Source: Halobacteriales archaeon QS_4_69_225
Lineage (GTDB): Archaea > Halobacteriota > Halobacteria > Halobacteriales > Haloarculaceae
Reading direction: 5' to 3'
NCBI GenBank assembly: GCA_003020965.1
Contig: PXRL01000012.1
Span: 62,001 to 126,000 of the forward strand
Length of the DNA stretch: 64,000 bases
This document shows, in pieces, positions 35,169 to 44,091 of the stretch. A model generated the notes under the pieces. That model was not told the origin of the DNA. It ran no database searches and saw only the letters and a program-made list of their open reading frames with translations. Position 1 is the first letter of the stretch, and the number at the start of each line of letters is the position of its first letter. The position numbers and the translations under genes were made by a program.

Positions 35169-36578
35169 CTACTCCCCGGTGTCATCTGCATCCACGGCAT
35201 TCGCGGCGTCGGCGGCGTCGGCAACACCCGCGGCGTCCTCGACGGCCCGCTCGACGACGGCGACCACCTCCGAGACCAGCCGGTCGACGGCCTCGCTCTC
35301 GGCGTAGGCCCGGACGTACGGTTCGGTTCCGCTCGGCCGCACCAGCGTCCAGGCGCCGCCGTCGAGGGTCAGCCTGACGCCGTACTTGGTGTCGACGCCG
35401 GCGCCGGGGAACTCCGCGGGCAGCCGCTCCCGCAACAGCGCCATCACCCGCTCCTTGTGGTCGTCCGGGCACTCGACGCTGGCCTTCCGGTAGGGTCGCT
35501 CCGTGACCGGGTCCCGGAGGGCCGAGAGGCCGTCGCGGGCGACCAGCGCCGAGACGACGGCGGCGCCGGCGACGCCGTCGATCCACGGCCCGAAGGCGGT
35601 GTGGACGTGCTTCCACGGCTCGCCGGCGAACACGACGTCCGTCCCGTCGCCGCCGCCGGTCCGTGCGTCGGCGATTCCCTCGTGGAGCGCGCCGAGTCGG
35701 ACCCGCTCGACGCGGCCGGAGGCGGCGTCGACCCGCTCGTCGACCCGGGCGGAGGCGTTCGGCGTCGTCACCACCACGGGGTCGTCGGCGTCGCTGGCCC
35801 GGGTGTAGAACTCGGCGAGAATCGCCAGAACGGTGTCCTCGTGGACCACCTCGCCGTCGGCGTCGACGACGACCGTCCGGTCGGCGTCGCCGTCGTGGCC
35901 GATTCCGAGGTCGACGTCGCCGTCGGCGACGAACGACCGCAGGGCTGCGAGGCTCTCCGGCGTCGGCTTCGACTCCCGGCCGGGGAAGTGGCCGTCGACG
36001 TTGGCTTCCAGGGCGCGGACGTCGGCGCCGAGGGCCCGGAGCACCTGCGGCGTCGCCAGCCCCGCGACGCCGTTGCCGCAGTCGACGGCGACGGTCAGCC
36101 CCTCGCAGCCGCCGACCCGCCGGCGGGCGTAGTCGACGACGGCGTCGCGGTAGTCGTCGAGCACCGCCGCCCGGGTGACCGTCCCCCATCGGTCCGGGTC
36201 GACGGCACCGACGCCGTCAACCCGGTCGGCGACCGCGCGCTCGGCGTCGCGGTCGTACTCGGTGCCGTCGACGAACAGTTTCAGCCCGTTATCCGACGGC
36301 GGGTTGTGGCTGGCGGTCACCATCACACCCCGACGGCCGCGGGCGGCGAAGGCCAGCGCCGGCGTCGGGACACGTCCCACCCTGACGACGTCGGCGCCGC
36401 CGCTGGTCAGCCCGGCCTCGACGGCGGCCGCGAGCGCCGGGCCCGTCCCGCGGCCGTCCCGACCGACGACGAACTCCGCGCCGTCGACGGCGGCCGCCCG
36501 CCCGACCGACAGCGCCAGCGACGGCGTCACCTCGGCGGCGGCGTCTCCCCGGATACCGGCCGTCCCGAACAGACTCAT
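35169..36578 (-). CDS. glmM: Phosphohexomutase (phosphoglucosamine/phosphomannomutase family)
   Basis: 469 residues from ATG 36578 (MSLFGTAGIRGDAAAEVTPS). The four family sites are present: the phosphoserine loop TASHNPPSDNG (Ser90), the metal loop GHDGDADRTVV, the sugar loop GEPWKHVHTA and the phosphate loop RPSGTEPYVRAYAE. It moves phosphate between positions 1 and 6 of a hexose or hexosamine for surface glycan synthesis. GlmM versus phosphomannomutase specificity is not certain. A short Ala/Asp/Val-rich tail follows the last domain. It is probably co-transcribed with cdd and udp. Confidence 0.85.
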   Translation of the reverse strand: MSLFGTAGIRGDAAAEVTPSLALSVGRAAAVDGAEFVVGRDGRGTGPALAAAVEAGLTSGGADVVRVGRVPTPALAFAARGRRGVMVTASHNPPSDNGLKLFVDGTEYDRDAERAVADRVDGVGAVDPDRWGTVTRAAVLDDYRDAVVDYARRRVGGCEGLTVAVDCGNGVAGLATPQVLRALGADVRALEANVDGHFPGRESKPTPESLAALRSFVADGDVDLGIGHDGDADRTVVVDADGEVVHEDTVLAILAEFYTRASDADDPVVVTTPNASARVDERVDAASGRVERVRLGALHEGIADARTGGGDGTDVVFAGEPWKHVHTAFGPWIDGVAGAAVVSALVARDGLSALRDPVTERPYRKASVECPDDHKERVMALLRERLPAEFPGAGVDTKYGVRLTLDGGAWTLVRPSGTEPYVRAYAESEAVDRLVSEVVAVVERAVEDAAGVADAADAANAVDADDTGE

Positions 36579-36599
36579 ACCCACAGGTGGGTGTCGGAC

Positions 36600-37160
36600 C
36601 CACTTCAAACGGCCCGGTGTCGCGGGGTGGTGGCCGGACGCGCCGAGACGTCCTCCACGAGTCACCGCCGGGTGTGATCGAACGGGCCCGAGCGCTCGAT
36701 CCGGCGCAGCCGCGCGAGAAGACCGCGGGACCGGCTCCGAGGACCGCGGGTCGAAAGACGGCTCCGCGAGCCGTCGTCCGTCATCCCGGCAACCGCTGAT
36801 CGCCGGAGACAGCGAGGCCGACCGACCGAAAGAAGGGAGGCCCCTGAGGCGGAGCAGCGTCCTCGCGAGTGAAGCGAGCGAGCGCTCGACAGAGCGTCGC
36901 GCTGCCGGTGACCGCGGGGAGCCGCGGAGCATCGTTCGGAAGACCGCCGGTCGTCCGTGGTCACGAACCTCTTCGATTTTCGGACGACAGCGAGGCCGAG
37001 CGAGCACAGCGAGAGCGGCTTCGTCAGGAAGCGAGCGGGAGGAGCGACGACGCGCGAGCACGGCGAATCGCACCCGGTCGAACGCGGGGGGAGCTTTCGA
37101 GGCGTCGTACCGTCCCGGCTCCGTTTTCCGTCCGTGTCCGGACACGACTGCCGTGGCACG
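36600..37160. repeat. Hairpin-rich intergenic block B
   Basis: About 560 bases with no supported gene. A perfect 8-bp hairpin with loop cgc is at 36757-36775; several imperfect ones lie around 36860-36930. Bases 36931-36994 match block A (15861-15924) at 58 of 64 positions, and 36700-36790 resembles the reverse complement of block C (11160-11255), including the shared agccgtctttcga stretch. The sharing shows that the three blocks belong to one dispersed repeat family. Confidence 0.7.
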
Positions 37161-37163
37161 GCG

Positions 37164-37174
37164 CGGTTTTATCC
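37164..37174 (+). promoter_or_regulatory. TATA box for the gene at 37198
   Basis: The motif cggttttatcc is centred 29 bases before ATG 37198. A purine-rich ggaggcgg immediately precedes the ATG, but its spacing is too short for a normal Shine-Dalgarno site. Confidence 0.5.
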
Positions 37175-37197
37175 GGGTCGACGACGACGGAGGCGGT

Positions 37198-37890
37198 ATG
37201 TCGGCCAAACGGTCGGGCCAGGGGTCGTTCATCCCCGTCGACGAGTTCGACGGCGGCGTCGGCTGGCTCGCCCACCCGGAGGAGACCATGCAACGGGCGG
37301 GACACGCCCTCGTCGACGACGGCCGGGTGTGGCTCGTCGACCCGGTCGACGCGAAGGGCCTCGACGGCCGGCTCGCCGACCTCGGGACGGTCGCCGGCGT
37401 AGTGGTCCTCTACGACTACCACCGCCGGGACGCCGCCGCGATCGCGACCCGCCACGACGCGCCGGTGCTGTTGCCGGCAGGGATGACTACCCTGGCCGAC
37501 GACGACGTCGCCGCGCCGGTCCGGCGGCTGGAGGGCCGGCTCGACGACACCGGCTACTACCTCCGGCCGGTGACGCAGAAGCGGTTCTGGCAGGAGTGGG
37601 CGCTGTTCGACGGCGAGACGCTCGTCGTCGCCGAGTCGCTCGGTACCGCCGACTACTTTCTCGCGCCGGGCGAGCGGCTCGGCGTGTCGCTGGCCCGCCG
37701 GGCGGTGCCGCCGGGCGGGCTCGCCGACCTGGAGCCGGAGCGGGTACTCTGCGGCCACGGCGCGGGCGTCGAGACCGATGCCGCCGGCGAGTTGCAGCGG
37801 GCGCTGGCGGCGGCCCGCCGGACGGCGCCGCGGATGTACCTCCGGCACGCGCCGACGCTGCTGCGGAACATGGCTGCGGCCCTGCGATGA
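37198..37890 (+). CDS. Degenerate metallo-beta-lactamase-fold protein
   Basis: 230 residues. The pattern of strands (HALVDDGRVWLVDPVDAKGL, VAGVVVLYDYHRRDAAAIAT, DGETLVVAESLGTADYF and VLCGHGAGV) follows the MBL fold, but the usual HxHxDH metal motif is replaced by DYHRRD and only isolated histidines remain. Catalytic metal binding is therefore doubtful. Relatives are common in haloarchaea with no known role. The gene is followed by thioredoxin reductase 90 bases downstream. Confidence 0.65.
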   Translation: MSAKRSGQGSFIPVDEFDGGVGWLAHPEETMQRAGHALVDDGRVWLVDPVDAKGLDGRLADLGTVAGVVVLYDYHRRDAAAIATRHDAPVLLPAGMTTLADDDVAAPVRRLEGRLDDTGYYLRPVTQKRFWQEWALFDGETLVVAESLGTADYFLAPGERLGVSLARRAVPPGGLADLEPERVLCGHGAGVETDAAGELQRALAAARRTAPRMYLRHAPTLLRNMAAALR

Positions 37891-37980
37891 GCCGTCGCGT
37901 CGACGACCCGCCGCGCCGGCGGTGCGGCGGCCGTACTGCCGAGCACAAGCTACAAAGCCCGCGGCCGGCAACGCTATTGT

Positions 37981-39030
37981 ATGACGGACGACGCCGACCA
38001 CCGTCGCCTCATCGTCGCCGGCTCCGGCATCGCCGGGCTGACCGCGGCCATCTACGCGGCCCGCTCGAACGACGACCCGCTCGTGCTCGAGGGCTCGGAG
38101 CCCGGCGGCCAGCTGACGCTGACGGCCGACGTCGCCAACTACCCCGGCTTCCCGGACGGCGTCGGCGGCACCGAACTGGTCCAGAACATGAAAGAACAGG
38201 CCAGAGGGTTCGGCGCCGAGGTCGAACACGGCGTCGTCGCCGACGTCGAGGCCGGCCCGCCGCACCGCGTCGAGCTGCGGGACGGCACCGTCTACACGAC
38301 GGACGCGCTCATCGCCGCCTCCGGCGCCTCCGCCCGGACGCTCGGCGTCCCCGGCGAGGACGAGCTGATGGGCTACGGCGTCTCCACCTGTGCCACCTGC
38401 GACGGCGCCTTCTTCCGCGGCGAGGACATGCTCGTCGTCGGCGGCGGCGACGCCGCCTGCGAGGAGGCAAGCTTCCTCACCAAGTTCGCCGACACCGTCT
38501 ATCTCGCCCACCGCCGGGAGAACTTCCGCGCCGAGGACTACTGGGTCGACCGGGTCCGCGAACTCGAAGGCGACGGCGAGATCGAGATCATGACTAACAC
38601 CGAGCTGCTGGAGATCCACGGTACCGCCGACGACGGCGTCGAGGCCGTCACCCTCGCGCGAAACGACGACGGCTACCCCAAGGAGAACCTCGACGACGAC
38701 GCCACCGAGACCTTCGAACAGGATCTCGGCGCCGTCTTCATGGCCATCGGCCACACGCCGAACACCGACTACCTCGAGGACACGCCGGTCGAGATGGACG
38801 ACGCCGGCTACATCCGGACCGAGGGCGGCGACGGCGCCGGCCAGACGGAAACCGACGTGCCGGGGGTCTTCGGCGCTGGCGACGTCGTCGACCACCACTA
38901 CCAGCAGGCCATCACCGCCGGCGGCATGGGCTGCAAGGCGGCGATGGACGCCGACGAGTACCTCGAGGAGCTGGAGCGCGGCGGAACGGCCGCCGGTAGC
39001 GACGCCGACACCGCCGCCGCGGACGACTGA
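37981..39030 (+). CDS. trxB: Thioredoxin reductase-type FAD-dependent disulfide reductase
   Basis: 349 residues. FAD binding: LIVAGSGIAGLTAAIYAARS. Redox-active pair CATC at Cys137 and Cys140 (STCATCDGAFFRG). NAD(P)H binding: LVVGGGDAACEEASFLTKFA. A second FAD contact is FGAGDVVDHHYQQAITAGGM. It passes electrons from NAD(P)H through FAD to a thioredoxin or similar dithiol protein. The HRRENFRA segment after the NAD(P)H loop resembles NADPH-using forms. An Ala/Asp-rich tail of about 20 residues follows the core. Confidence 0.92.
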   Translation: MTDDADHRRLIVAGSGIAGLTAAIYAARSNDDPLVLEGSEPGGQLTLTADVANYPGFPDGVGGTELVQNMKEQARGFGAEVEHGVVADVEAGPPHRVELRDGTVYTTDALIAASGASARTLGVPGEDELMGYGVSTCATCDGAFFRGEDMLVVGGGDAACEEASFLTKFADTVYLAHRRENFRAEDYWVDRVRELEGDGEIEIMTNTELLEIHGTADDGVEAVTLARNDDGYPKENLDDDATETFEQDLGAVFMAIGHTPNTDYLEDTPVEMDDAGYIRTEGGDGAGQTETDVPGVFGAGDVVDHHYQQAITAGGMGCKAAMDADEYLEELERGGTAAGSDADTAAADD

Positions 39031-39110
39031 CGGCGCCGACGACGAGGCGAGCGGGACCGGGCCGTACGCGCGATCGGAACTGGCTTCCGTCGCGCGGCGG
39101 AACGATCGGT

Positions 39111-39395
39111 ATGGTAGACGACACCGTCACGTTCCGGGTCGAAGGCGAGACAGCCGACGACGAGGTCACCATTCCGGCCGAGATGCTGGATATGCTCCGC
39201 GAGGGCGACGAGTCCGACGCCGAGATCGTCGGCGACCTGGCGCTGTTTTCCTGTGCCCAGCGCATCCACGCGACCGTCCACCACGCCGAGGGCGGCGACA
39301 CCGAGCGGTACCGGGACGTCGAGGCGGCGACGATGGAGCTGTTCGAGGAGCGGTTCGGGGCCAGCTACGCCGAGCTGACCGGCCACCAGCACTGA
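39111..39395 (+). CDS. Small conserved haloarchaeal protein
   Basis: 94 residues, MVDDTVTFRVEGETADDEVT, then IPAEMLDMLREGDESDAEIV and an alpha-helical C-terminal half ending LTGHQH. The N-terminal part has an all-beta look reminiscent of small AbrB-like or DNA-binding folds, but I cannot assign a family with confidence. Codon bias supports a real gene. It follows trxB by 80 bases on the same strand and converges with the reductase gene. Confidence 0.6.
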   Translation: MVDDTVTFRVEGETADDEVTIPAEMLDMLREGDESDAEIVGDLALFSCAQRIHATVHHAEGGDTERYRDVEAATMELFEERFGASYAELTGHQH

Positions 39396-39400
39396 CCTCC

Positions 39401-40066
39401 CTACCGGCCGACGACCTCCCACTCCAGGACGACGCCGTCGTCGAGCCGCCGGACGTCGTCGAGCGTTAGCTCCGGGAACGCCTCGAGGAAGCCGTCGCCG
39501 TCGGTCAGCGTCGGCGCCTCCCGGCCGCCGACGACCAGCCCGCCGACGTAGATCGACAGCTCGTCGACCAGCCCGGCCTCGAACAGCGAGAAGATGAGTT
39601 CGCCGCCGCCTTCGACCATCAGGCGATCGACGCCCTCCTCGGCCAGCGCCCCGAGGGCGGCCGGCAGGTCGACGCGGTCGTCGCCGGCGGCGAGGAGCGT
39701 CGCGCCGGCCGCCGCGAGCGCCTCCCGGCGGTCGTCGGGGGCGGCCTCGCTCGTCAGGACGTACGTGTCGGGGACGCCGTCCAGTATCGCGGCGTCCGCC
39801 GGCGTCCGACAGCGGGAGTCGACGACGACGCGGGTCGGCGGCGCCGCCTCGGGGCCACGGTGGTCGGCGCGGTGGGCCTCGTCGTGGCGGACCAAGGAGG
39901 GGTCGTCGGCGAGGACGGTCCCGACGCCGACGGCGACGGCGTCGGCCTCGGCCCGCAGTCGGTCGACGCGGGCGAAGTCCTCGTCGCCGCTGATGGCGAT
40001 CTGCTCGCGGCGGCGCGAGGAGAGCTTCCCGTCGGCGCTCGTGGCGGCGTTGACGACGACGTACAC
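39401..40066 (-). CDS. Riboflavin-pathway reductase (RibD C-terminal domain type)
   Basis: 221 residues. The dihydrofolate-reductase-like fold shows MYVVVNAATSADGKLSSRRR at the start, ADAVAVGVGTVLADDPSLVR for NADPH binding, TRVVVDSRCRTP, and VDRLMVEGGGELIFSLFEAG. This fits the archaeal 2,5-diamino-6-ribosylamino-pyrimidinone 5'-phosphate reductase (ArfC/Rib7), which reduces the ribose side chain in riboflavin and F420-deazaflavin supply. No other riboflavin genes lie nearby, as is normal in haloarchaea. Confidence 0.85.
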   Translation of the reverse strand: MYVVVNAATSADGKLSSRRREQIAISGDEDFARVDRLRAEADAVAVGVGTVLADDPSLVRHDEAHRADHRGPEAAPPTRVVVDSRCRTPADAAILDGVPDTYVLTSEAAPDDRREALAAAGATLLAAGDDRVDLPAALGALAEEGVDRLMVEGGGELIFSLFEAGLVDELSIYVGGLVVGGREAPTLTDGDGFLEAFPELTLDDVRRLDDGVVLEWEVVGR

Positions 40067-40106
40067 GCCGGCCGTCGGGCCGCCGGCGTCAAAAGCCCCC
40101 CGACAA

Positions 40107-40857
40107 TCAGTTGCGGAGCGCGGCCAGCGGTCGCAGCGGCAGCGGCACGTAGTCGGCGTCCGGCTCGTAGCGGGCGAACAGCAGGCTGTCGGACATCGCC
40201 GAGACGCTGGAGGCCGACATCGCGGCGCCGGCCAATGCGGGGTTCAGCAGGCCGAGCGAGGCGACCGGGATCAGCGCCGCGTTGTAGCCGAACGCCCAGA
40301 ACAGGTTCTGCCACACCTCCGCGATGGTGGCCTCCGACAGCCGGACGGCCCGGACGACGTCGCCGGGGTCCGACCGCATCAGCGTCACGTCGGCGGACTC
40401 GATGGCGACGTCGGTGCCGGAGCCGACGGCGACGCCGACGGCGGCGGTCGTCAGCGCCGGCGCGTCGTTGACGCCGTCGCCGACCATCATCGCCCGGGTG
40501 CCGTCGGCCTGGATCGCGTCGACGGCGTCGGCCTTCTCGCCCGGCAGAACGCCGGCCCAGACGTCGTCGTCGTGAATGTTGACCGCTTCCGCGACCGCGC
40601 GGGCCGTCCGCTCGTCGTCGCCGGTGAGCATGTGGACCTCAAGGCCGCGGCCCCGGAAGTCGGCGACGGTGTCGGCGGCGGTCTCCCGGACCGTGTCGGC
40701 GGCCGCGACGACGCCGAGCTCCCGGAGCCGGTCGACGCGGTCGCTGACCGCCGGCGCCGAGAGGTCGACGGCCTCGACCAGCTCGCTGTACGGCCGCCGG
40801 GCGTCCGCCAGCAGCAGCCTGATCAGCCGCCGGTCGGTGTCGTCGAGGTTCGCACAT
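40107..40857 (-). pseudogene. Fused remnant of an Lrp-type copper regulator and a copper P-type ATPase
   Basis: One frame joins the N-terminal winged helix of an Lrp/AsnC-type regulator (DDTDRRLIRLLLADARRPYS ... LSAPAVSDRVDRLRELGV) to the C-terminal part of a CopA-like ATPase (DTVRETAADTVADFRGRGLE, MVGDGVNDAPAL, last two membrane helices). The join is near 40700-40715, where both genes would read ELGV(V/L). The ATPase lacks its metal-binding domains, CPC helix and DKTGT phosphorylation site; the regulator lacks its effector domain. The natural ATG (40855-40857) is one base out of frame with the rest. Both genes normally sit side by side in copper-export loci, so one deletion explains the fusion. 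Confidence 0.82.
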
Positions 40858-40943
40858 CGGCCGTCCCTCGGCGGCCGACGACGAGCCGCTTCCGCCGTGC
40901 CGCGACCCGGCGATACAAGCTCCTCGCGAGCCGAGTGACGGAC

Positions 40944-41612
40944 ATGCGCGAGTCTCCGTGGGCGCGACGCAAGGACGGCCCGCGATCCGGCGACGCGACC
41001 CTCGGGCGGCGTGATCTCCTGCGGGCCGGCGCCGGCGCCGCCGGCGTCGCGACGGTCGGCGACCCTGCGGCCGCACAGTCGTACGACGGCTGGCTGTCGG
41101 GTGTGAGCAACTACGAGGGGACGGTCGACTACACCGGCCGCGAGGAGGTGGCCGTCTCGGTCGGCGCCGGCGAGAACGGCCTGTTGTTCGACCCGCCGGC
41201 GGTCCTCGTCGACCCCGGGACGACCGTCGTCTGGGAGTGGATGGGCGCGGACGGGGATCACGGCGTCGCCCACGAGCCGGGCGACGGCGAGCCGGCCTTC
41301 GAATCCGAGGTCGTCGAGGACGCCGACCACACGTTCAGTCACGAGTTCCAGGACCGGGCGACGTTCCGGTACTACTGTCCGTCGCACCGCGGCGCCGACA
41401 TGAAGGGGGTCGTCGCCGTCGGCTCTACGGACGACGCCCTCGTCCAGCCCGAGGGCGGTGACAACGGCGGCGACGACGGGGGCGGGTCGCTCACGACCGT
41501 CGACCTCGTCGTCGCGGGGACGGCGGTGGCGCTCGGGGTCGTGCTCGTACTGATGGCCGCCTCGGCGGTCTCGAGTCCGGGCCCGGGCCCCGACCGCGAC
41601 CGTCCGGAGTGA
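40944..41612 (+). CDS. Halocyanin-type blue copper protein
   Basis: 222 residues. A twin-arginine signal (LGRRDLLRAGAGAAGVATVG) leads to a cupredoxin domain. The copper ligands are His in GDHGVAHEPG and Cys-x2-His-x4-Met in YYCPSHRGADMKG. A Gly/Asp linker and a C-terminal membrane helix (VVAGTAVALGVVLVLMAASA) anchor it outside the cytoplasmic membrane. Halocyanins carry electrons to terminal oxidases or other acceptors. It is divergent from the copper regulator/ATPase remnant, and a TATA-like gatacaagc lies 27 bases upstream of ATG 40944. Confidence 0.9.
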   Translation: MRESPWARRKDGPRSGDATLGRRDLLRAGAGAAGVATVGDPAAAQSYDGWLSGVSNYEGTVDYTGREEVAVSVGAGENGLLFDPPAVLVDPGTTVVWEWMGADGDHGVAHEPGDGEPAFESEVVEDADHTFSHEFQDRATFRYYCPSHRGADMKGVVAVGSTDDALVQPEGGDNGGDDGGGSLTTVDLVVAGTAVALGVVLVLMAASAVSSPGPGPDRDRPE

Positions 41613-41615
41613 CCG

Positions 41616-42191
41616 TCAGCGGGGGTCGCCCTCGTCGACGACGGTCGCCAGCGTCTCCGCGGCCGTCTCCGCGGCCGCCTCGTTCTCGACGAGTCGGACG
41701 GGACAGCCGACCGCGAGGGCGTGGTTCATCGCCGCCGCCCGGGTGAGGTCCTGGTGGAGGTCGATCGAGCGGACGCCCTGCTCGCGGTACTCCCGGTGGT
41801 CGACGTCGCCGCGGCGGTCGGCGATCGTCTCCGGGTCGGCCTCGACGAGCACCAGTCGCGTCGGGTCGACGTCGGCGAGCACCTCCGACCGGAGCCCCGG
41901 CAGGAAGCCGTGGGCGGTGGCGACCGCCAGGTGCGTGTTGACGAGCACCGCGTTCGTCCGGGCGACGTCGGCGACGAACTCGCCGGCCCGCCGCTGGAGC
42001 CGCTCGACGTCCCGTCGCGACAGCGTCCCGAGGTCGGCCCGGTCGGTGACCAGCCCCTCGGCGATGGCCTCCTCGAGCATCACGTCCCCGACGTTCAGGA
42101 GCGTGTACCCCTCGCCGAGCCGCTTCCTGGCGAGCCGACACACCTCCGAGGCGCCGACGCCGGGGACCCCGGTGACGACCGTCGTATCCAT
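41616..42191 (-). CDS. adkA: Archaeal-type adenylate kinase
   Basis: 191 residues, the archaeal AdkA type. The P-loop VVTGVPGVGASEVCRLARKR lacks the usual Lys, as in other archaeal AdkA (GVPGVGxTT). The motifs LNVGDVMLEEAIAEGLVTDR and HLAVATAHGFLPGLRSEVLA, and the late Arg-rich helix, are typical. It equilibrates ATP + AMP with 2 ADP. The start overlaps the upstream gene's stop, so the two are translationally coupled. Confidence 0.9.
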   Translation of the reverse strand: MDTTVVTGVPGVGASEVCRLARKRLGEGYTLLNVGDVMLEEAIAEGLVTDRADLGTLSRRDVERLQRRAGEFVADVARTNAVLVNTHLAVATAHGFLPGLRSEVLADVDPTRLVLVEADPETIADRRGDVDHREYREQGVRSIDLHQDLTRAAAMNHALAVGCPVRLVENEAAAETAAETLATVVDEGDPR

Positions 42192-42481
42192 CAGAGCGAC
42201 ACCTCGTCGTCGTAGCCGGGGTTATCGCCGCGGTCGTCGTAGCCGATCCGGCCGACGTAGTCCTCGCTGACGTACATCATCAGCGTGTCCACGAGCTCGT
42301 CCGTCGAGTCGAACTCCGTCGACTCACAGCGGTCGAACACGTCGGCGATGGTGTCGTCGACGCCGCCCGGCCCCTGGAGCCTGACGTCGCCGCAGTCCTC
42401 GATGACCTCCTCGCAGGTCACCGGGAAGGTCAGCTCCCGGCTGAACAGGTCCCGCGTCTCGGAGAGGCGGATTTCCGGCAT
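42191..42481 (-). CDS. Small acidic haloarchaeal protein (DUF5789-like)
   Basis: 96 residues from ATG 42481: MPEIRLSETRDLFSRELTFP, then VRLQGPGGVDDTIADVFDRC and a helical C-terminal half. The conserved beginning and central QGPGGVDDTI stretch are those of a haloarchaeal family resembling DUF5789; function unknown. It overlaps adkA (TGATG), so the pair is an operon. A TATA-like box (acaataaatc, 42504-42513) is centred 27 bases upstream. Confidence 0.65.
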   Translation of the reverse strand: MPEIRLSETRDLFSRELTFPVTCEEVIEDCGDVRLQGPGGVDDTIADVFDRCESTEFDSTDELVDTLMMYVSEDYVGRIGYDDRGDNPGYDDEVSL

Positions 42482-42503
42482 GCCCGAACCTGCGTTCCAC
42501 GTC

Positions 42504-42513
42504 ACAATAAATC
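42504..42513 (-). promoter_or_regulatory. TATA box of the adkA operon
   Basis: The motif acaataaatc (minus strand gatttattgt) lies 27 bases before ATG 42481, indicating a leaderless start for the DUF5789-like/adkA pair. Confidence 0.6.
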
Positions 42514-42566
42514 ATCATACATCGACTACCGTTCCGGCGGAGCCGCCGCGGCCGTCGCGGGCGGGG

Positions 42567-43814
42567 TCACTCCACGCGGAACACCAGCGTCAGCGCCAGC
42601 GCCAGCGACACCGCCCCGAGCCCGGCCAAAAGTGGGAAGACGGCGGCCGGCGAGGCGTAGGTGAGCACGGCCCCGGCGAGCGACGCGCCGAGGGCGCCGA
42701 CGCCGAAGATGGCGAGGTAGGTGTAGCCGAACGACAGCCCGCGGCGGTCCGGCGGCGAGTAGGCGGCGATCGTGGCCTGGCTGAGCGGCTGGAGGCCGAA
42801 CAGCGTGAACCCGAGGGCGGCGCCGACGAGGAGGAGCGACCAGGCGGCGCCGGTCGCGGGGACGAACAGCAGCGCCACGACGACGAGCACGGCCACCGCC
42901 GCCGCCAGGCCCCGTTCCGGTTCGACCGCGTCGGTGAGCCGGCCGCCGACGTACTGGCCGGCGATACCGACCACCAGCAGGCCGGTGAACAGGTACCGCG
43001 AGAGGTCCAACTCCGCCGCGGCCGGGCCGCCAGCGAGCGGTCCGAGCGACGCCGCCTCGACCAGCGGCGCCAGGAACTCCCCGAGCAGTTCCGGCAGGAA
43101 CGTCAGGGCCGCCCGGTAGTAGAGACCGTTGAACAGGACGATACCGAACACGACCAGGAAGCCGGCGGTGAACAGCCCCCGGGAGGCGGCGAGGAAGTCC
43201 CGGGGCGACGCCACCTCCATCGTCGGCGCGTCGCCGCCGTCGGCGACGGCGTCGACGGCGGCGGTCTCGTCGAAGTCGACGCGGGAGCCGGCGACGGCCG
43301 CCACGAGCCCCGGGACGGCGAGTACGGCGACGGCCGTCCGCCAGTCGAACGGCACCAGTAGCAGCGCCGTGAGGAAGGGCCCGCCGGCGATGCCGGCATT
43401 GCCGGCCATACCGTGGTAGGCGAAGGCGGCGCCGCGGCGCTCGACGCCGTTGCTGATCAGCGCCAGCCCGGCGGGGTGGTAGGCGCTGGCCGCCAGCCCC
43501 CAGGCCCCGAGGGCGACGACCACCCCGACGACGCCGCCGGCGACGCTCAACAGGGCGAACGACAGCCCCATGCCGAACAGACAGCCGGCGATGAGCCGCC
43601 GGGAGCCGAACCGGTCGGCCAGCAGGCCGCCGGGGATGGCGCCGGCGCCGAACAGCGCGTAACCGACCGAGACGGCCGCCCCCAGCGTCGCCGCCGTGGC
43701 CGAGAACTCCGCCAGCCAGACCGTCACCAAGATTGGCACCGCCAGCTCGTAGGTGTGGACCATCGCGTGGCCGACCATCGCGTAGCCGGTGATGCGGCGG
43801 TCGTTGGGGTTCAC
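42567..43814 (-). CDS. Major facilitator superfamily transporter
   Basis: About 415 residues from GTG 43814 (VNPNDRRITGYAMVGHAMVH); a longer start at 43910 adds 32 polar residues. Twelve helices in two halves. The loop-2 motif LLADRFGSRRLIAGCLFGMG is the MFS signature, and GYALFGAGAIPGGLLADRF lies before it. The HAMVHTYELAVPILVTVWL start is typical of a haloarchaeal MFS group of unknown substrate. It is alone on its strand; the 180 bases upstream of 43910 hold no gene I can see. Confidence 0.82.
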   Translation of the reverse strand: MNPNDRRITGYAMVGHAMVHTYELAVPILVTVWLAEFSATAATLGAAVSVGYALFGAGAIPGGLLADRFGSRRLIAGCLFGMGLSFALLSVAGGVVGVVVALGAWGLAASAYHPAGLALISNGVERRGAAFAYHGMAGNAGIAGGPFLTALLLVPFDWRTAVAVLAVPGLVAAVAGSRVDFDETAAVDAVADGGDAPTMEVASPRDFLAASRGLFTAGFLVVFGIVLFNGLYYRAALTFLPELLGEFLAPLVEAASLGPLAGGPAAAELDLSRYLFTGLLVVGIAGQYVGGRLTDAVEPERGLAAAVAVLVVVALLFVPATGAAWSLLLVGAALGFTLFGLQPLSQATIAAYSPPDRRGLSFGYTYLAIFGVGALGASLAGAVLTYASPAAVFPLLAGLGAVSLALALTLVFRVE

Positions 43815-44091
43815 CGGCCGACCCCCCGGCCGTCCGTCGCTCCCGTGGTCCGCGGCGGCGATGCCGTCGTCGTGTCGTCCATCGGGTAGACGGACGTACG
43901 CCTCACTCAACCAGCTTTCCGTTGTGACTCCACGGTGGCGACGGTAGGTGACTTCGGATTCCGATTTCGAGATACTAGCGGAGAGGTCGCCGAATCCGAA
44001 CCGAGGGTAACCGCCGGTCGTCTCGAGACATGCAGGGCTTCCGGGTCGACGTCACGGCCCGCCGTCGGGTCGTCGAGAGCGACCGATACGG

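Noticed and set aside
36600..37160. Arg/Ser-rich frames in the intergenic block as genes
   Set aside because: They change frame without conserved sequence, overlap repeats and hairpins, and lack promoter or start signals.
42140..42191. Adenylate kinase P-loop without the usual lysine seen as a defect
   Set aside because: Archaeal AdkA proteins normally have GVPGVG followed by a small residue instead of Lys; the other motifs are intact.
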